A stretch of 64,000 nucleotides of DNA from Cyathus striatus (GCA_025738555.1 JAOVFP010000009.1:930001-994000), one strand, 5' to 3'. Counted from the first letter of the stretch, positions 11,905-23,821 are shown. Numbers and translations: made by a program. Notes: generated from the letters alone by a model not told the origin.

Positions 11905-12660
11905 GGTAAGAATGGGACAGCCCATCCTTTGGGTATATCATGCATACTCAAACCGCGCAGCGTTTTATCCACTTAACGCTGTATCCAGATTCGGATTCTC
12001 CTTTGTGCTGGTGATGTCGATGAGGAGTTGGATGCCTGTGAGCAGTGGTACCGTATGTGAGAGGAAGAGGGGGGAAGGTGTTCCGTTGTATGTCGTTAGG
12101 AGGGGCAGATGCGGTGGTGCGAGAGGGAGAGGGAGAGGGAGGGGGGAACTTCCATAGGATGTATGTGCAGTGTTCGGAGGGTAGGTTAACTATGGAGGAA
12201 TGAAAGGAATGCGGAATCGTACCCCATACGTATCCTCAACTCTTTCAAACAAAAACATCACCCATCCTCCGAAGGAGGATCCAACACCCACCCACCGGTC
12301 CCTTCCCCGGTATAAACAAGCAACAAACTCTCAAATTGCGCATCTCCCGCAGCCAATCGCGGACAAGATACCAATGAACCCCTTGACCAGGCAGAATCGG
12401 CAGTGCCTTGATGTACGTTTGCCGCTCTGGGTGGGTAAGGAGGGTGCGGAATAAGGTGTGTGAGTGGGGTGTGTTGGGGAGGATGGGGAATGCGGAGAGA
12501 TAGGGTGTTGAGTGTTTTTGAGACGCGGAGGAGGAGTTCATGTGAGAGGGGGGCCGAGGGTGGGGGGACATGATGGCTAGAAGACGCGTGGGTGGGTCGG
12601 ACGCGCGTCGTGGATGTCGAGGACGGGTCGATCGACGACGATTGCTGTGGTGCTCACTGT
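11905..12660 (-). pseudogene. Degenerate duplicate of the 8052-9424 F-box gene
   Basis: The nucleotide sequence parallels 8640-9545 over most of its length, including stretches for PNTPHSHTLFRTLLTHPERQ, YIKALPILPGQGVHW and the 5' flank (ATGTCGAGGACG). Relative to the parent, a block covering most of the F-box is missing (sequence jumps from the initial MSPHPRPPSHMNSSS to SQKHSTPYLS). The SALRAL region is also deleted near 11960-11980, and several frameshifts break the reading. The 3' exon of the parent is absent. It is an inactive partial segmental copy in the same orientation, about 3.2 kb away. Confidence 0.78.
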
Positions 12661-12714
12661 GTTTTATTTTGGGATGGGAAAAGAAAATTGAAAGAAGGAC
12701 AACAATCCACATAT

Positions 12715-13225
12715 ATGTTTCAGCACAGGAATTGAACCTGCTGTATGTGGGTTCCACGAGAATCGAACCCTCCGTAGCGGTACTAGTACCTCTGACGTAC
12801 CAAGTACCCCACATGAACTTGATAAATTATAACTCAAATCTATATATTATATCAATTTCTTACTTGTGCTGAAGAAAATTTATGAGCAATGCGTTGACGT
12901 TCCAGTACCAGAATGGAACTCGCTGTTAGTGAGTCCTTGAGTTCCAATTGATATTATACAACTTGAATCGTGTTGTATCGATTTTCTGCTTACACTTTGC
13001 CATCCATATTTCAGAACACGAATCGAACCCGCTGTAAAGCCTGTAAGCCAAATACACCATCTGAACTTGATAGTATACAATCATTGCGAGTCATCTGGTA
13101 TTGATTTGTTGCTGGTGCCGAAGAAAAGATTAACCACATTTGTAACGCTCATGTTCCAGCACAGGAATTGAACCCGCTGTACTGGTAGTTGGATTACTGA
13201 GTACCAAGTACACCATTTGAGCCGT
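12715..13225 (-). repeat. Cluster of tRNA-like (SINE-head-like) repeats
   Basis: Read on the minus strand, at least four diverged units carry a box-B-like GGTTCGATTC or GGTTCAATTC. It is preceded about 30-45 nt earlier by ATGGTGTACTTGG/ATGGTGTATTTGG, which resembles a tRNA D-arm. Plus-strand positions of the box-B cores are about 12731, 12760, 12911, 13019 and 13162. Spacers share AT-rich words such as GAAGAAAA. They do not fold as convincing functional tRNAs, so I read them as tRNA-derived repeats or SINE fragments. Confidence 0.45.
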
Positions 13226-13353
13226 TTATAAAAGCAACTTAGATCATTTGGTAAGCATGAATTAAGTACTTACTGTTATAGCTCAGCTATAGTATTGGTG
13301 TATTCTTATGAATATACGTAGTCAGTAATGAAATAGAGTATGAAATATACCTG

Positions 13354-13853
13354 TGTTACGGGGTGTTGAGTTGTCGATGTGGTCGGAAACGAGTCGATCT
13401 CAAGACTTAATTGAAGACTTAGTACGCGCTTACCGATGGAAATAAGTGGTGTTCTTATCTCCGAGAGTGCCAGAGCGAGTCAGTGACGGTCTCAAGGTAA
13501 ACGAGTGGTTTAACGTAGAGCAAACTCGGTACGTTAATAGTATTTTAGGTAGCTACTGCAGTACCTTTAATACTATATTCTAAGTATCAAATCTTCGAAC
13601 TTAGGTAAAGGGTGTGAAAGTAAAAAAGATGTTATTGGGATATCCTGTGTAGTCCTACTTATACGCGTTGTCTTAGTGTTCCTGAGTGTTCTATAGTACA
13701 CTAGGTATTTCTACGCTATTCTACGGGCTACTAAAGGATGATAGAATGGAAGAGTAAGTTCTCGTAGACTAATTCTGTAGTATTGTATACTACAGAGCGG
13801 AACTAGTAGGCAACTGGGCTAAAATGTGTCTATGCTATAGGATACCTATAACA
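13354..13853. repeat. Possible solo LTR (TGTTA...TAACA)
   Basis: A 500-bp non-coding block begins TGTTACGGGG and ends CCTATAACA, the boundary dinucleotides and short inverted ends expected of an LTR. I could not find a clean flanking target duplication, and the sequence matches no other LTR in the window. It is a tentative call. Confidence 0.25.
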
Positions 13854-13894
13854 CTTACTTACCCCGAAAAAGAAACTTATAACTCACACCTAAC

Positions 13895-13965
13895 CTTCGG
13901 TACGAGAATCGAACCTGCTGCATAGTACGACAACGTACCAGCTCACTCATCTAAACTTCCTATAT
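13895..13965 (-). repeat. Isolated tRNA-like repeat unit
   Basis: The minus strand reads TGAGCTGGTACGTTG, then GCAGCAGGTTCGATTCTCG (box-B-like). It resembles the units at 12715-13225 but is separated from them by the putative solo LTR. It could be an extra member of the same family pushed apart by that insertion. Confidence 0.35.
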
Positions 13966-14102
13966 CCCAATTCAAATCATCACTAAATTCATGAAGGTCT
14001 GATATAGCCGTACGTTTCTCACGCGTTTGATGGAAGATGATTAACTGCTTACAAGCGGTTATACGGGGTTATAATGGCACTGACATAGTAAATAGAAATC
14101 AC

Positions 14103-14315
14103 AATCTCACCAACATATTTTACTCTACGTATCTGCAGTTGTAAGAGGCAAGTAAAGTCAAATCCAATGTACACTGTATTATCTTGTAACTATCATATTG
14201 TGCTGAAATCATAATCTCACCAACATATTTTACTCTATGTATCAGCAGCTGTATGAGGTAAGTAAAGTCAGTTACAGTGTACATTGTGTTAACTTATAAT
14301 CATCATATCGTGCTC
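14103..14315. repeat. Tandem duplication, about 110-bp unit, two copies
   Basis: Both copies begin AATCTCACCAACATATTTTA (14103 and 14213) and run in parallel through GTAAGTAAAGTCA-like and CATATTGTGCT/CATATCGTGCT words. They differ by scattered substitutions, so this is not a very recent event. There is no coding content. Confidence 0.85.
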
Positions 14316-14738
14316 GACCCATGAGTTCCGTAAGCAGACACAACAACCATCTATCACAATGCATTGACAACGCACAGCTTGCAAGCAAGTTTTTAAGAAG
14401 GCAAATTTATTCCGTGTTCAGTCAGTTTTACTCAGCTGTGGAACTAAATAGAATAAAATACAGGGCGATGCACCGTCAATTAATAGGTAGTATATTATTA
14501 TAAGGCGGGGCAAGCAAGGGACAAGTGCTAGGCCTGGTCCTTGGAAGTTGGAATGGAGATCCTACATAAGTGCACGCATTGATATTACTTTATTTGATAG
14601 GCTATCTGAGTGTGTAAGCACAATAATGATCGCAATCTCGCCAAATTTTCCCGGTTCACCAAACGTCGACGACATCTATTGTCCGACTACCGCCAAACTA
14701 CTACTATATCTAAAAGAAATAATACGAAACAATTTGCA

Positions 14739-16677
14739 TCACAGTCCCATAACATCTCTATCCGCAGGCGCTAAAACCTCCCAAGCAAGCAACAAAGTCA
14801 CCTTCCCTTGTGCAGGAATACTACAGTTCCAACTAATTTTTCCGTCCAAGCCCAACTTGTCAACTTCAGCATCCCCATCGCCTTTCTCCCACTGCGCAAC
14901 TACCCCTTTACAAACCTCTACCACCTTACTCACTTCATCATTTTTGTTCTCCGAGGTGTCAACGACAGGTAAAGCTGGCGAATAAAGCTTTACGGAGATA
15001 AAACTTTCCTCCGAGACGGGGATGTGGTCGATGATTTTTACGTTCGAGACGGCACATGATTTGGTGTTCACGAGAGTGATGCGCTGTTCGAAGATGTGGT
15101 TATTCGACCTTGTGTAGAAGCCTGTTTGGGAGCGTCGCTTGTTGCGGGGATGGTAGATAACGCGGATCGACGGATCGACTCTATTTTATTATTTTAGTTT
15201 ATGGTTTCAGTAAGTATGGGATGAACGTACCCTAGTGCACAGTTGAAGCGCTCTTGCGGGCTAACATGTGGAATTTCCGAGCGAGCAGTGAAACTGCCAT
15301 TGACATATACACTAGCAGCACCCTTGAGTAAAGAGTACTCAGAGTCATTGTGGACCATTGCCTATCGAAGTGGTTAATTATCTTACTCAGATAGCTAGGG
15401 AAAGTATTGAACTTACTGTCCAATGCATCCGCACATCCTTCGTCGTTGGAATGCTAACCCACTTCAACTCCCCATCAAGCTCCAATTCCGTAACAGTGAC
15501 TTTGTGAACAGTGCCGTTACCAAGTATCGTCTTCGACTCCGGTACTTCGAATGTTGCAATAGCGTGCGCATCCATGGGATTGGCATGCACCAGGGCACGA
15601 AGATCACTTGCAGCGGCGATCCTTTCATGTCCACGTTCACTGCGCAATTGATCTGTTGATGACCGCGAACCAAATAGCTGGCCATAATGAATTCCGGTGG
15701 TCGCGAAATGCAATTTCCAAGGAGCGAGGGTTGGCATATTGACATTAAACTGGGGTAAGGATGTTTCAAGAGTTAAATGGGCATCTTTCCATTCCTGAGA
15801 AAGGATCTTCAATACATGAAAGATATGATAATGTATTTACGTACCTCGCCAGTTCTCTGGGTGACAGAAGCCTTGTATACAAGTTTAATACATTTCTCTT
15901 TAGATTCTGTGTTCACTCTAAAGTCATATACTGGAGTCCAACCAGCTTGAGTAACCGCTACATAAATTGTTAGATTTTGAATATGATTTATGGGAATACA
16001 ACGTACCATAGTGAAGAGAAAGTTCGATTTCTTCCTCTAATTCGCTGAAAACATCCATTGTCGCAGTCTTCCCATCTGTTAAAGGGCATTCCTTGGAAAT
16101 ATCCTGACCGATTTGGTTGAATTCCTTTCTTTGCCGAATCAAGTCCTCCTGATATTCAGTGGTTACTTCAATGTAGTGTTGTAAACTGGATCGAACATCG
16201 TTTGGAGGAACATTATTAATGTTCATAGCAGATAGATAGCTTGCGAGTGCATCGATGACCTTCTCTGTTCGCTTGATGGCGTTCTCCTTGCGCTGTTTTT
16301 CCACCATAAGTACCTCCAGTTGCGGGGACTTGACTGCCTTGGTTTGAAGTCCTGGTGTAGAGATTGTAACGTCTTGAATTATGGCTTCTCCATTACCATC
16401 CACTCTAAAAAATATGATTTTGATTAATGAAATGATAGGCCATATCAAAATAATATACATACCTTACAGAATCGTCCTCAAGCACCGTAGGTAGGCCTGA
16501 AATTGCGACCAGATTTTGACCAGCTTTCAACGGAAGCTTGAAAAGTCGAGTGATGTGTGCTCGAGATGGGTACACGCTAACATGCGTGATCTTTCCATCT
16601 TTGCTTGAATGGCACTTCACCCAGTTGGGCGAGGAGGGAGAAATAGTTGCAGAAGCAATTGATTCTGTGTCGGACAT
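14739..16677 (-). CDS. DUF4140/DUF4139 (F37C4.5/mucoidy-inhibitor-A-like) protein, intact copy B
   Basis: The start MSDTESIASATISPSSPN at 16677 leads into a DUF4140 beta-rich domain (VSVYPSRAHITRLF, GLPTVLEDDSVR). A coiled coil follows (about 15990-16410), then DUF4139 (WTPVYDFRVNTESKE, SLPQFNVNMPTL, LRALVHANPMDAHAIATFEV, DSEYSLLKGAASVYVNGSF, FYTRSNNHIFEQRITLVN). It ends LLLAWEVLAPADRDVMGL. About six short introns, for example after DDSVR and after ELSLHYG, keep the frame open throughout. It lacks the frameshifts seen in copy A, so it is the likely functional parent or sister of copies A, C and D. Proteins of this family occur from bacteria to animals, but their function is not settled. Its N-terminal upstream region abuts the relic sedolisin. 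Confidence 0.8.
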
Positions 16678-17037
16678 ATTTTATGAAGTATGGTCACCAG
16701 CCTGTAAATCGAGTCTTTTTATATGTACTCAGCTGGCAGATTACCATTTTTGGAATAAATAGCCTGCCATTCAATCACTTCCGATTATTTATGACTCGAC
16801 ATGCATACTGTATACACATTCAGTGCCACGCTGACTATTTCTGATTCGACATACTGTATACAGGCTGCACTTGATTTAAAATGTTTACATGAATAGTCCT
16901 GAGAATTTGTCTCTCAAGGTAACGCAAGGAAGAGAGGAATCAACTTCGTAAGGTTAGGTGTGCCAATGCCTACAATAAACCATGTCAAATATACGACAGA
17001 ACAACTTCGAAACAGTGCACATACCAGTAACTGGGTC

Positions 17038-19089
17038 TCATCTGGTGGTACTATAAGTCAAATTAGTAAGATATACAAAGTGATCAATAGATGTATATGG
17101 CGGTGGATGGTTCTTGAGGAATCCAGTAATGGCTTCAGCTTGGTAGGAAGGCATGCTATTGACAATCAATTAGGCTGAATTAACCATGCTAAAGGCGTAC
17201 ACACGGGAAATAATTGGAAAAACCCCCTCCAGAGAAGATCATTTGCTCACAGGCACCTTCTGGATCGTTAACAGTGGACCCGGGATTGATTTGGGTAGCA
17301 CCAACTGCAGTCATGAAGGAGCACGTCGCCTAAAAAGCAGTCAATAGATAATTAAATTGCACTACAAGGTAAAACACATACAGGGAATGACGGACTGAAT
17401 TTCATGCCACCCACTTCCGGCTGGTCTGCACATAATATCAGATACACTATTCGATAATGAATAAGTTTACACATACTATTTTCGTTTAGACATAGACCTC
17501 CACCAGCAACACCATCGTCACCACTACTATAGAGGACCGAAGTGCCCATCATGCCGAGCTAGCAAATGATCAACTAGATACTAGTATAAGATATATGTAT
17601 ATACATACTTTCGCATATTCAGCGCATTGCCTGTTAGCAAAAGCGGGAGTGATCCTGGCTTCATCTTGACTATACGAAACTGAGACCACAAATGGAGGAC
17701 TAATAATACCGCAAGACTCATTCCCTGCCAATGTACTGAATTACCAGCGACTCATAACTGTAAGTTTCCCAGACATACCTTTAAATCCCCCTGGAAATGG
17801 ATCAGGGTATATTCCGTCCTGTATAATCGACTGCTCAGAATACCTCATCTCTAACATTAGTTTTCATCATACCTGATCGGAATTGTCACCACCTTCGAAT
17901 GTACAAAATGATCCATCAACAGCGTCGAGCCAGTTATCGAAGCCAGCACCTTCTACAAGGTCACCAGTTTGCAGAAGTGTGATGGGCTGAGGTTGGGAAA
18001 GACCCATAGCAAACTGAAGATCGAGGTCACTCTCTCCATTAAAACCGAAGCTTTGGTCAGTGGTCTGTACGACGGCTAAATTCATAGTAAATAAAAACCA
18101 AACACCATTCTTTGTATAGAGCAAGTCAATCTTACCGCCATCGATAAGAACCGAAACGGGTCGGACACCAACGAGACTCGGAGAAAAGCCGGCGAAGAAC
18201 ATGTCAAGGTCACTTGCAAGGAATGACTGTGGAGTGAACTCAACTACGATTTTCCAATTGAGCGATGAGTAACAAGACATTTCCTGGAAACGCTGATTAT
18301 GACTAACCGATGCCATACGAGTTTTTGTCAGTTGAAACGGGTTTGTACTGGACATCATATAATGCACGAAGGCAATCCAAAGTGATCGCTTGATCACAAT
18401 TTTCCAGAGATGGGCTAATGACGACTGCCTTGCTAGACTTCTTGGGGCCAGTGTGGGAGGACGGAGCTCCCATTCCCTTGAACCGGCTCATGGGAGAAGG
18501 TCTATGATTGAAATGCACCGTTGGCTTAATCAGGTCAATGTGCTCTCGAATGTGCGCCGGAACGGAATAGCTACGACAGCCTGTATTTTGTATTAGAAGA
18601 TACCAAAGTTCAACGGATAGTGAACTTACCAATCTGTTTCTGTCCAGTTTCCCCGTGCTTGTACACATGATATTCAGTCTTCAGTAATTCTTCTACCTCA
18701 GCAGCGCTAGCGTTAAGCTGAATCCAACCTTTATTCGGAGTGAGGCTGAGGCGATCTTTGGAAATACCAGAATCCACGAGCCAGTTGGTAACGGCTGTAA
18801 TAGTTTCATGGCTTGGAGCGAAAGTTTTGATGATGTCTGCTAGGCTGTAATGTTTGCCATATTTCGGTGAGTCTGGATGAGACACTTCAAGAATAAGCTC
18901 CTCTAGACGGTGTAGATTCTGTTGAGATAGTCCGAAACGCATTGGAAGGACATGCCCTGTATCAAGACGACCGGTTTGAACCCAGTCTACTGGCTCGGAC
19001 GCTCTCTTCTCGTGAACAACATGTGTTGTGAGGAGAGAGGGAGCGGCAAGAACAACACCTGCAAGCACAGCAATTACAAAGGTCCGCAT
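17038..19089 (-). pseudogene. Sedolisin / tripeptidyl-peptidase (S53), C-terminally truncated
   Basis: S53 proteases are secreted acidic peptidases. The start at 19089 (MRTFVIAVLAGVVLAAPS) is a signal peptide. A pro-kumamolisin prodomain follows (VLPMRFGLSQQNLHRLEE, HPDSPKYGKHYS, LSLTPNKGWIQLNAS). The catalytic domain includes CLRALYDVQYKP, EFTPQSFLASDLDMFF, GESDLDLQFAMG with the conserved Glu and Asp spaced as in the family, and VSVSYSQDE. LYSSGDDGVAGGG (oxyanion Asp), GATQINPG and FSGGGFSNYFP complete it. At least eight short introns join in frame. Right after PSYQAEAITGFLKNHPPPY the homology stops and a stop codon is reached at 17038. The SGTSAS-type segment with the catalytic serine is absent, so it should not be an active protease. 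Copy B of the DUF4139 gene begins a few hundred bases beyond the break. Confidence 0.8.
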
Positions 19090-20714
19090 GAGCTCAGAAG
19101 GGAATGGTATTCCAGTCCTATTAACTGAATCTATTTTATGCACATATCACCTGCAGATGTGAACAAAAGTTTGGAGTACTTATGCAGTACCGGGACCGCC
19201 ATATGACACAGTGCCTATGTCGGGATAAAATAGGGAGAATGTAACACTGTAGTAGCAAGACAAGAATAAGGCAACCAATAAAGAGCGAAAACAGGAGAGG
19301 TAAACTTCTACCTGGGAACGTATCACCATAATCGTCAGCAGCGACGAGACTGAAGGAGGCTAGCCGCATTCAAAATATGGGCAAGAACATAGTATGAAGG
19401 TGAAATTAAACCGTAGTCTTACCGCGCACCCATAGTTTTGCGGTGTCCGCTATGCCGACTGTGAAATTAGAATGCAATGAATGAATATACATAATCTCGT
19501 CGCGTGGATCCCATCGGTATATCTTGTTATAAATATTGCGATAAGCTATTCATAATGGCTTCTAGTGACTTCTTCGTTGTGAAAGCTTTCTCATGTACAT
19601 CGTAGACATCCGCGTACCCGACAGATCAAACAAATGTACATATTCGGAGTACACCTAGGAAATAATTGTCGTGGTTGAACACAGGCTGTACAAGGAGAGA
19701 GAGGCTTGTAATGCCGAAGTGGGAACGACATGAAAATTGTGGGGTCCTTCATCTCATAAACAATTTCAAGGGTAACTGCGTAACAATCTATATATTATTC
19801 GAGTAGTAACCACACGAAGACGGTTACTATATGCTATCTGGTTTCAAAAAGTCAATAACCCATGTAAAACAGAACGAAGCTATAGAGGCACCTGGAGTAC
19901 CTACCAATGATCATACAAGTCCTCGAGAACGCTTGAGGCCATGCCATTGATTTTTCGCCTGAGGATGCAGAGAAGGATGCATATTATTGATATATTGTTG
20001 GTGACAAGTCGAAGATAGACGCGCCATTACATTATCCTTGCGCAGATTCTTTGCCACCTAGGTGTTTCGTTTGATCAACCACCTCCCTTGACGACGACAA
20101 GCCTCCTCAAGTCCCCTGACGCACCAATCCTCCTTCTATAACAGTACGTCAGCGCTGCTCGGCTACATTCCCAGTACTAAGTACTCACACAGTTTCAGCC
20201 ATCTCCTCCCCTATGCCTTTCAGCCACCACCATTCCAGAAACATCCCCGAGAACTGCACATGTTGCGTTTGCGAAGATGCAGTAGAAACCAAGCTTGAGC
20301 CTGAAGATTTGGTCTCGGACTAGGTCACTACTTGTTCCCTAGCTCTTCGCAATACACTATCCAAGGATTCTGGTAGTTCATCTAGAAGTACATGCAAGAT
20401 AATAGGAATCGCATAGACGACTGCGCAGAGTTGGCGTACGCCGTAGAGGGTTTGAGATACGTTTCATCCCGAACTCGCTTTCGAACTGGGCCTGGACGCC
20501 ATCACGTGCCACCGTCCCAACCCAATTCAACGCATCTCTCCGACTTGAATTCAGCGGACTCTTGGCGGATTTTCAACCACTCAATTCATCTCAATTGTCT
20601 AGCTTCTCTCCAGGCTTAACATCCTACCACCACCATCCCTCTTGCCTTACAGATCCCCAACCCTTACACTTACCTGATACAAACCATATACATAAACTTG
20701 ATATAGTAAACACA
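19090..20714. other. Mostly non-coding; possible gene relic on minus strand near 20180-20500
   Basis: Just upstream of the sedolisin there is a minus-strand ORF of about 77 codons (19136-19369) with a hydrophobic stretch but no family signal. Near 20330-20500 the minus strand reads QLCAVVYAIPIILHVLLDE and LPESLDSVLRRAREQVV. Near 20200-20310 it reads GMFLEWWWLKGIGEEMAE. These look protein-like but are interrupted by stops. I cannot assign them. Confidence 0.3.
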
Positions 20715-21737
20715 ATGCCGACCTCTAAGCTTATGAAAAGCGTTAGCAGAGCGACGAGAAACTACACCAGACGAATTGCTCATGGCATCGTACAGAAGAG
20801 ACCCGCAGTGATCGATAATGACCACGTACTTGTAGATACGAAAGATACCAGACCCACCACTGATAAACCTCAACCTCATAGTATCCGACAGACTGTTCCT
20901 GGTACTAATCCGCCTTCTCAAAAGGTATGTCGTGACTTAAATCGACTCCCAGGGGCCTATCATTCTTCTTCGAGAGTGCCCACCCGCCTCGCAAAGGAGG
21001 GCGAGGAATCATGCCAGCAAATCCAAAATGACAATCGACGCACCTCAAAACAATCTGGTGAAGTTCAACCGCTGCAACGTAAACCAAGGGTGACGCGCCA
21101 GCAACGTCCAACTCAGGAACCAAACTCTCAAAGTTGTTCCTCTTCCTCTCTAGCCTGGCCATCGAGCTTATTCCGATCTACAGGCCATGAAAAACCTGCT
21201 CCTGCGCATCCAGAGCGTCCAATAATTCCTCTTCCTACTCGCGCAACGAGAAAGGAAAATGAATATTCCATACCTCAGGCTTTCCCAATCCCACAGCGTT
21301 CCTCCTCTTCTACATCCATCTCCTCCACCCCATCCGTTCTCTCCACTTCATCTACTTCATCATATACTTCCACGTCTTCCTCATCTTCCTCGTTCTCATC
21401 TTCCACATCCTCCACATCCTCTCCCCCTTCCACATCCTCAACTATCTCCACCAAACCCACTTCTCCCCCCACAGACATCGCAATCTCACGTCCCATCCTA
21501 CCTCTTCCACGCCGCAAATATCAACTCCCTCAAAATCCATTACCTCAACCTACATTACCCTCAGCACCTCTTCGCGCAAGTACCTCAACTCCCCACGAAA
21601 ATCGAATTACAATTGAACAAGCATACGCGCTCCCGCCCTCAGTCTTCAATAAATTGTTCCCGTGCAAAACCGAACTCACAGACAAAGAAGAAGAAATATG
21701 GGAAGAGGTCTTCGGGCCTGTTATGGATTGGGACTGA
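20715..21737 (+). CDS. Hypothetical Ser/Thr/Pro-rich protein (orphan)
   Basis: A single long ORF of about 340 codons from ATG at 20715 (AACACAATGCC context) to TGA at 21737. The start MPTSKLMKSVSRATRNYTRR is basic. The middle is disordered and polar, then a serine/threonine homopolymer-like block follows (about residues 195-255, SSTSISSTPSVLSTSSTSS and similar). The C-terminal segment is more conserved-looking: ITIEQAYALPPSVFNKLFP and ELTDKEEEIWEEVFGPVMDWD. An in-frame upstream ATG at 20562 is possible but adds no recognisable sequence. I recognise no family. Its layout (basic start, disordered middle, short tail motif) resembles the orphan at 23822-24661 only in general character. Confidence 0.5.
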   Translation: MPTSKLMKSVSRATRNYTRRIAHGIVQKRPAVIDNDHVLVDTKDTRPTTDKPQPHSIRQTVPGTNPPSQKVCRDLNRLPGAYHSSSRVPTRLAKEGEESCQQIQNDNRRTSKQSGEVQPLQRKPRVTRQQRPTQEPNSQSCSSSSLAWPSSLFRSTGHEKPAPAHPERPIIPLPTRATRKENEYSIPQAFPIPQRSSSSTSISSTPSVLSTSSTSSYTSTSSSSSSFSSSTSSTSSPPSTSSTISTKPTSPPTDIAISRPILPLPRRKYQLPQNPLPQPTLPSAPLRASTSTPHENRITIEQAYALPPSVFNKLFPCKTELTDKEEEIWEEVFGPVMDWD

Positions 21738-23640
21738 GGTGTCCTACGCGTATGTTGTCCTTTGTTCTTTCGCTTTTATCGTTTTTGATGACAGTTATTT
21801 TAGTTATATTGATTCATGCTACGACTATCGATCCAAATTGCTGCATATCTTCTTTATTTCTGCTACTATTTCCTTGCTTGACTTATATGCTTCGTTTCTG
21901 CTGCTTTTGCTTTATGATTATACTCTAATATTCACGGAACTGTATTGATTATACGTACTTGCTACCATATGATCCATCTATTGGCTATAGTAAACCAGTG
22001 ACTGCTCTCCACATTTATATATCTACTACATGCTACTGTACACGGCTTATGCTATTACTATTATAAACCAGCTTTGATCGCGCATTGATTTTATTTGAGC
22101 AATCCGAGTGTCTGAATGCACTGGAGTATGAAGGTAGTACCCGACGGCACGAAAATTAACGACGTCTACGTATAGGCTTATCCCACTATAGCGGCTACCA
22201 CTATTCCATACCACAGCTCTAATTCCAAATGAACACTCAACAACCTACCTTACCCGCTCAGCACCAGCAAGTGGAATAGCTGGCTGCCTAGCCCAAACAG
22301 CCATCGTCCCACTCGACAAGGCGAAAATCCTCCTGTTTGGCGGTGGGCTCGGAAGAAGGGGACGGGTGTTTGATTTGGGCAGTTGGCGGATTTAGGTGGA
22401 GGGGTATGGTGCGCTACTGGTGGTTTAGAATGGTGGATGAAGATTGAAATTGAGCTGTGAGCTGTGTATGTAAGTTGGTACGTAAGGAGGAGAATGAACT
22501 TGAAGTAATACACCACTCGATACTGAGTTCACCATCGTCATACCAGTTAATACAATGAACTTCCCAACTCGAGATCTGCCACATCAGCTAACTGTTCCAC
22601 GCCATGACAGGAACACTCGATTAGAGAGGTATAGCATTGTTTTTGTCTCTTGAGGTTTCGCTAGAGAAGAACTGAAGCAGTCGGTGGATGGGATGCACAG
22701 GTATTGCCAACAAAGGGACGGGCGGGAGGAGTACACACGGATTAAAAGTCATCATTGGTACACTTGTACCAGGCAGACCCAAATTTCACCCATAGATGCA
22801 GTGAATCACTGTTAGATGGATCTAGTGTGGTGGTGATATTAAACGTAAGTACGCAAGGTCGAGAATTCGGAATGGGACGAACTATGCTGGAGGCTGGATA
22901 ACCGAGGCCTTGTGAATCTAAGTATTGAACCAATAAGTAACACTTATTTTGGTGCAGTGAACGCAGGACACTGGCTCTCGTAGCTCAGCATAACCATGCT
23001 GCTGAATAGGGCTTGTTACGCCATCTTTGTGCTGTTGGAGGACTAGATACGAAGCTTTGAAGACTAGCTTAGCTTGAAATAAGTCTCAAAGGGAACTTGA
23101 GGGCCACTGTCCTAGTATCAGCGAGATAAATTATAACCAGAAGACATGATGGCAATGTCATGGACTGTAAACGTACCTGTAGAACTTAGGGCCAGCAAGC
23201 GTTCCTGGTGAACGTGCAACTTTACGGCGCAGGCTCAAGAGGTGCATTCATGATGGTGCGAGGCGAATAAGTTACAACAAACTCGTGAGAATATTAAAAC
23301 CTGTGTGAAAAGACACATCGGCCCGATAACCATTGGCTCCCATCCCGACGTTGTCTTGCCTTGCACTCTCCCTTGACTGAGGACTCTCCCATATCGTCTT
23401 TACAACCACTTTCACTGGTCACAATGTACCTTCCGCCATTAGACTAAGGACTTGGACTCGACCAGCAAATCCTTGGATTCTATCATCCCTCCTCAAGGCC
23501 TCAAGGCCTCACCCCTTTCTTCTTCATTCTTTCCCCTGTCCGAGTTATACTTAGTGGCATGTTCGATCCTATTGCTTTGCTAGCGTTCGCGTAACATATG
23601 TTACTTCATGTGACGTCGACACATTATGACTCACTGAATG
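21738..23640. other. Intergenic, no gene seen
   Basis: About 1.9 kb holds only short ORFs without motifs. The first 350 bases are T-rich and probably 3' UTR or terminator sequence of the orphan gene. Confidence 0.4.
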
Positions 23641-23648
23641 TGTCTATT

Positions 23649-23677
23649 CAGTACTCAGTACTCAGTACTCAGTACTG
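23649..23677. repeat. Four tandem CAGTACT units upstream of a TATA box
   Basis: CAGTACT recurs four times with a 7-bp period directly before the TATA box of the gene at 23822. It may be a simple repeat or a clustered binding site. Confidence 0.6.
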
Positions 23678-23680
23678 GTC

Positions 23681-23690
23681 TATATAAGCC
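23681..23690 (+). promoter_or_regulatory. TATA box (TATATAAGCC)
   Basis: This consensus-like TATA element lies about 130 bp before the proposed ATG at 23822. Confidence 0.55.
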
Positions 23691-23821
23691 CACTCAAGCT
23701 GACGCATCCTTTCTTTAGATTTTGCTTCCTGCTATAATCTACCCTACCTTTGACCCACCCACGCCACACCGTATTAAAACCTTTTACCAACCCTAAACCA
23801 CATACAACTACATCATCTATC

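Noticed and set aside
12715..12835. A genuine tRNA gene on the minus strand
   Set aside because: D-arm and T-arm words are present, but I could not pair a 7-bp acceptor stem, and several diverged copies sit side by side.
21259..21948. 229-codon ORF overlapping the Ser-rich orphan in another frame
   Set aside because: It reads the serine-codon repeat as Pro/His/Leu and runs into T-rich 3' sequence; it is a frame shadow.
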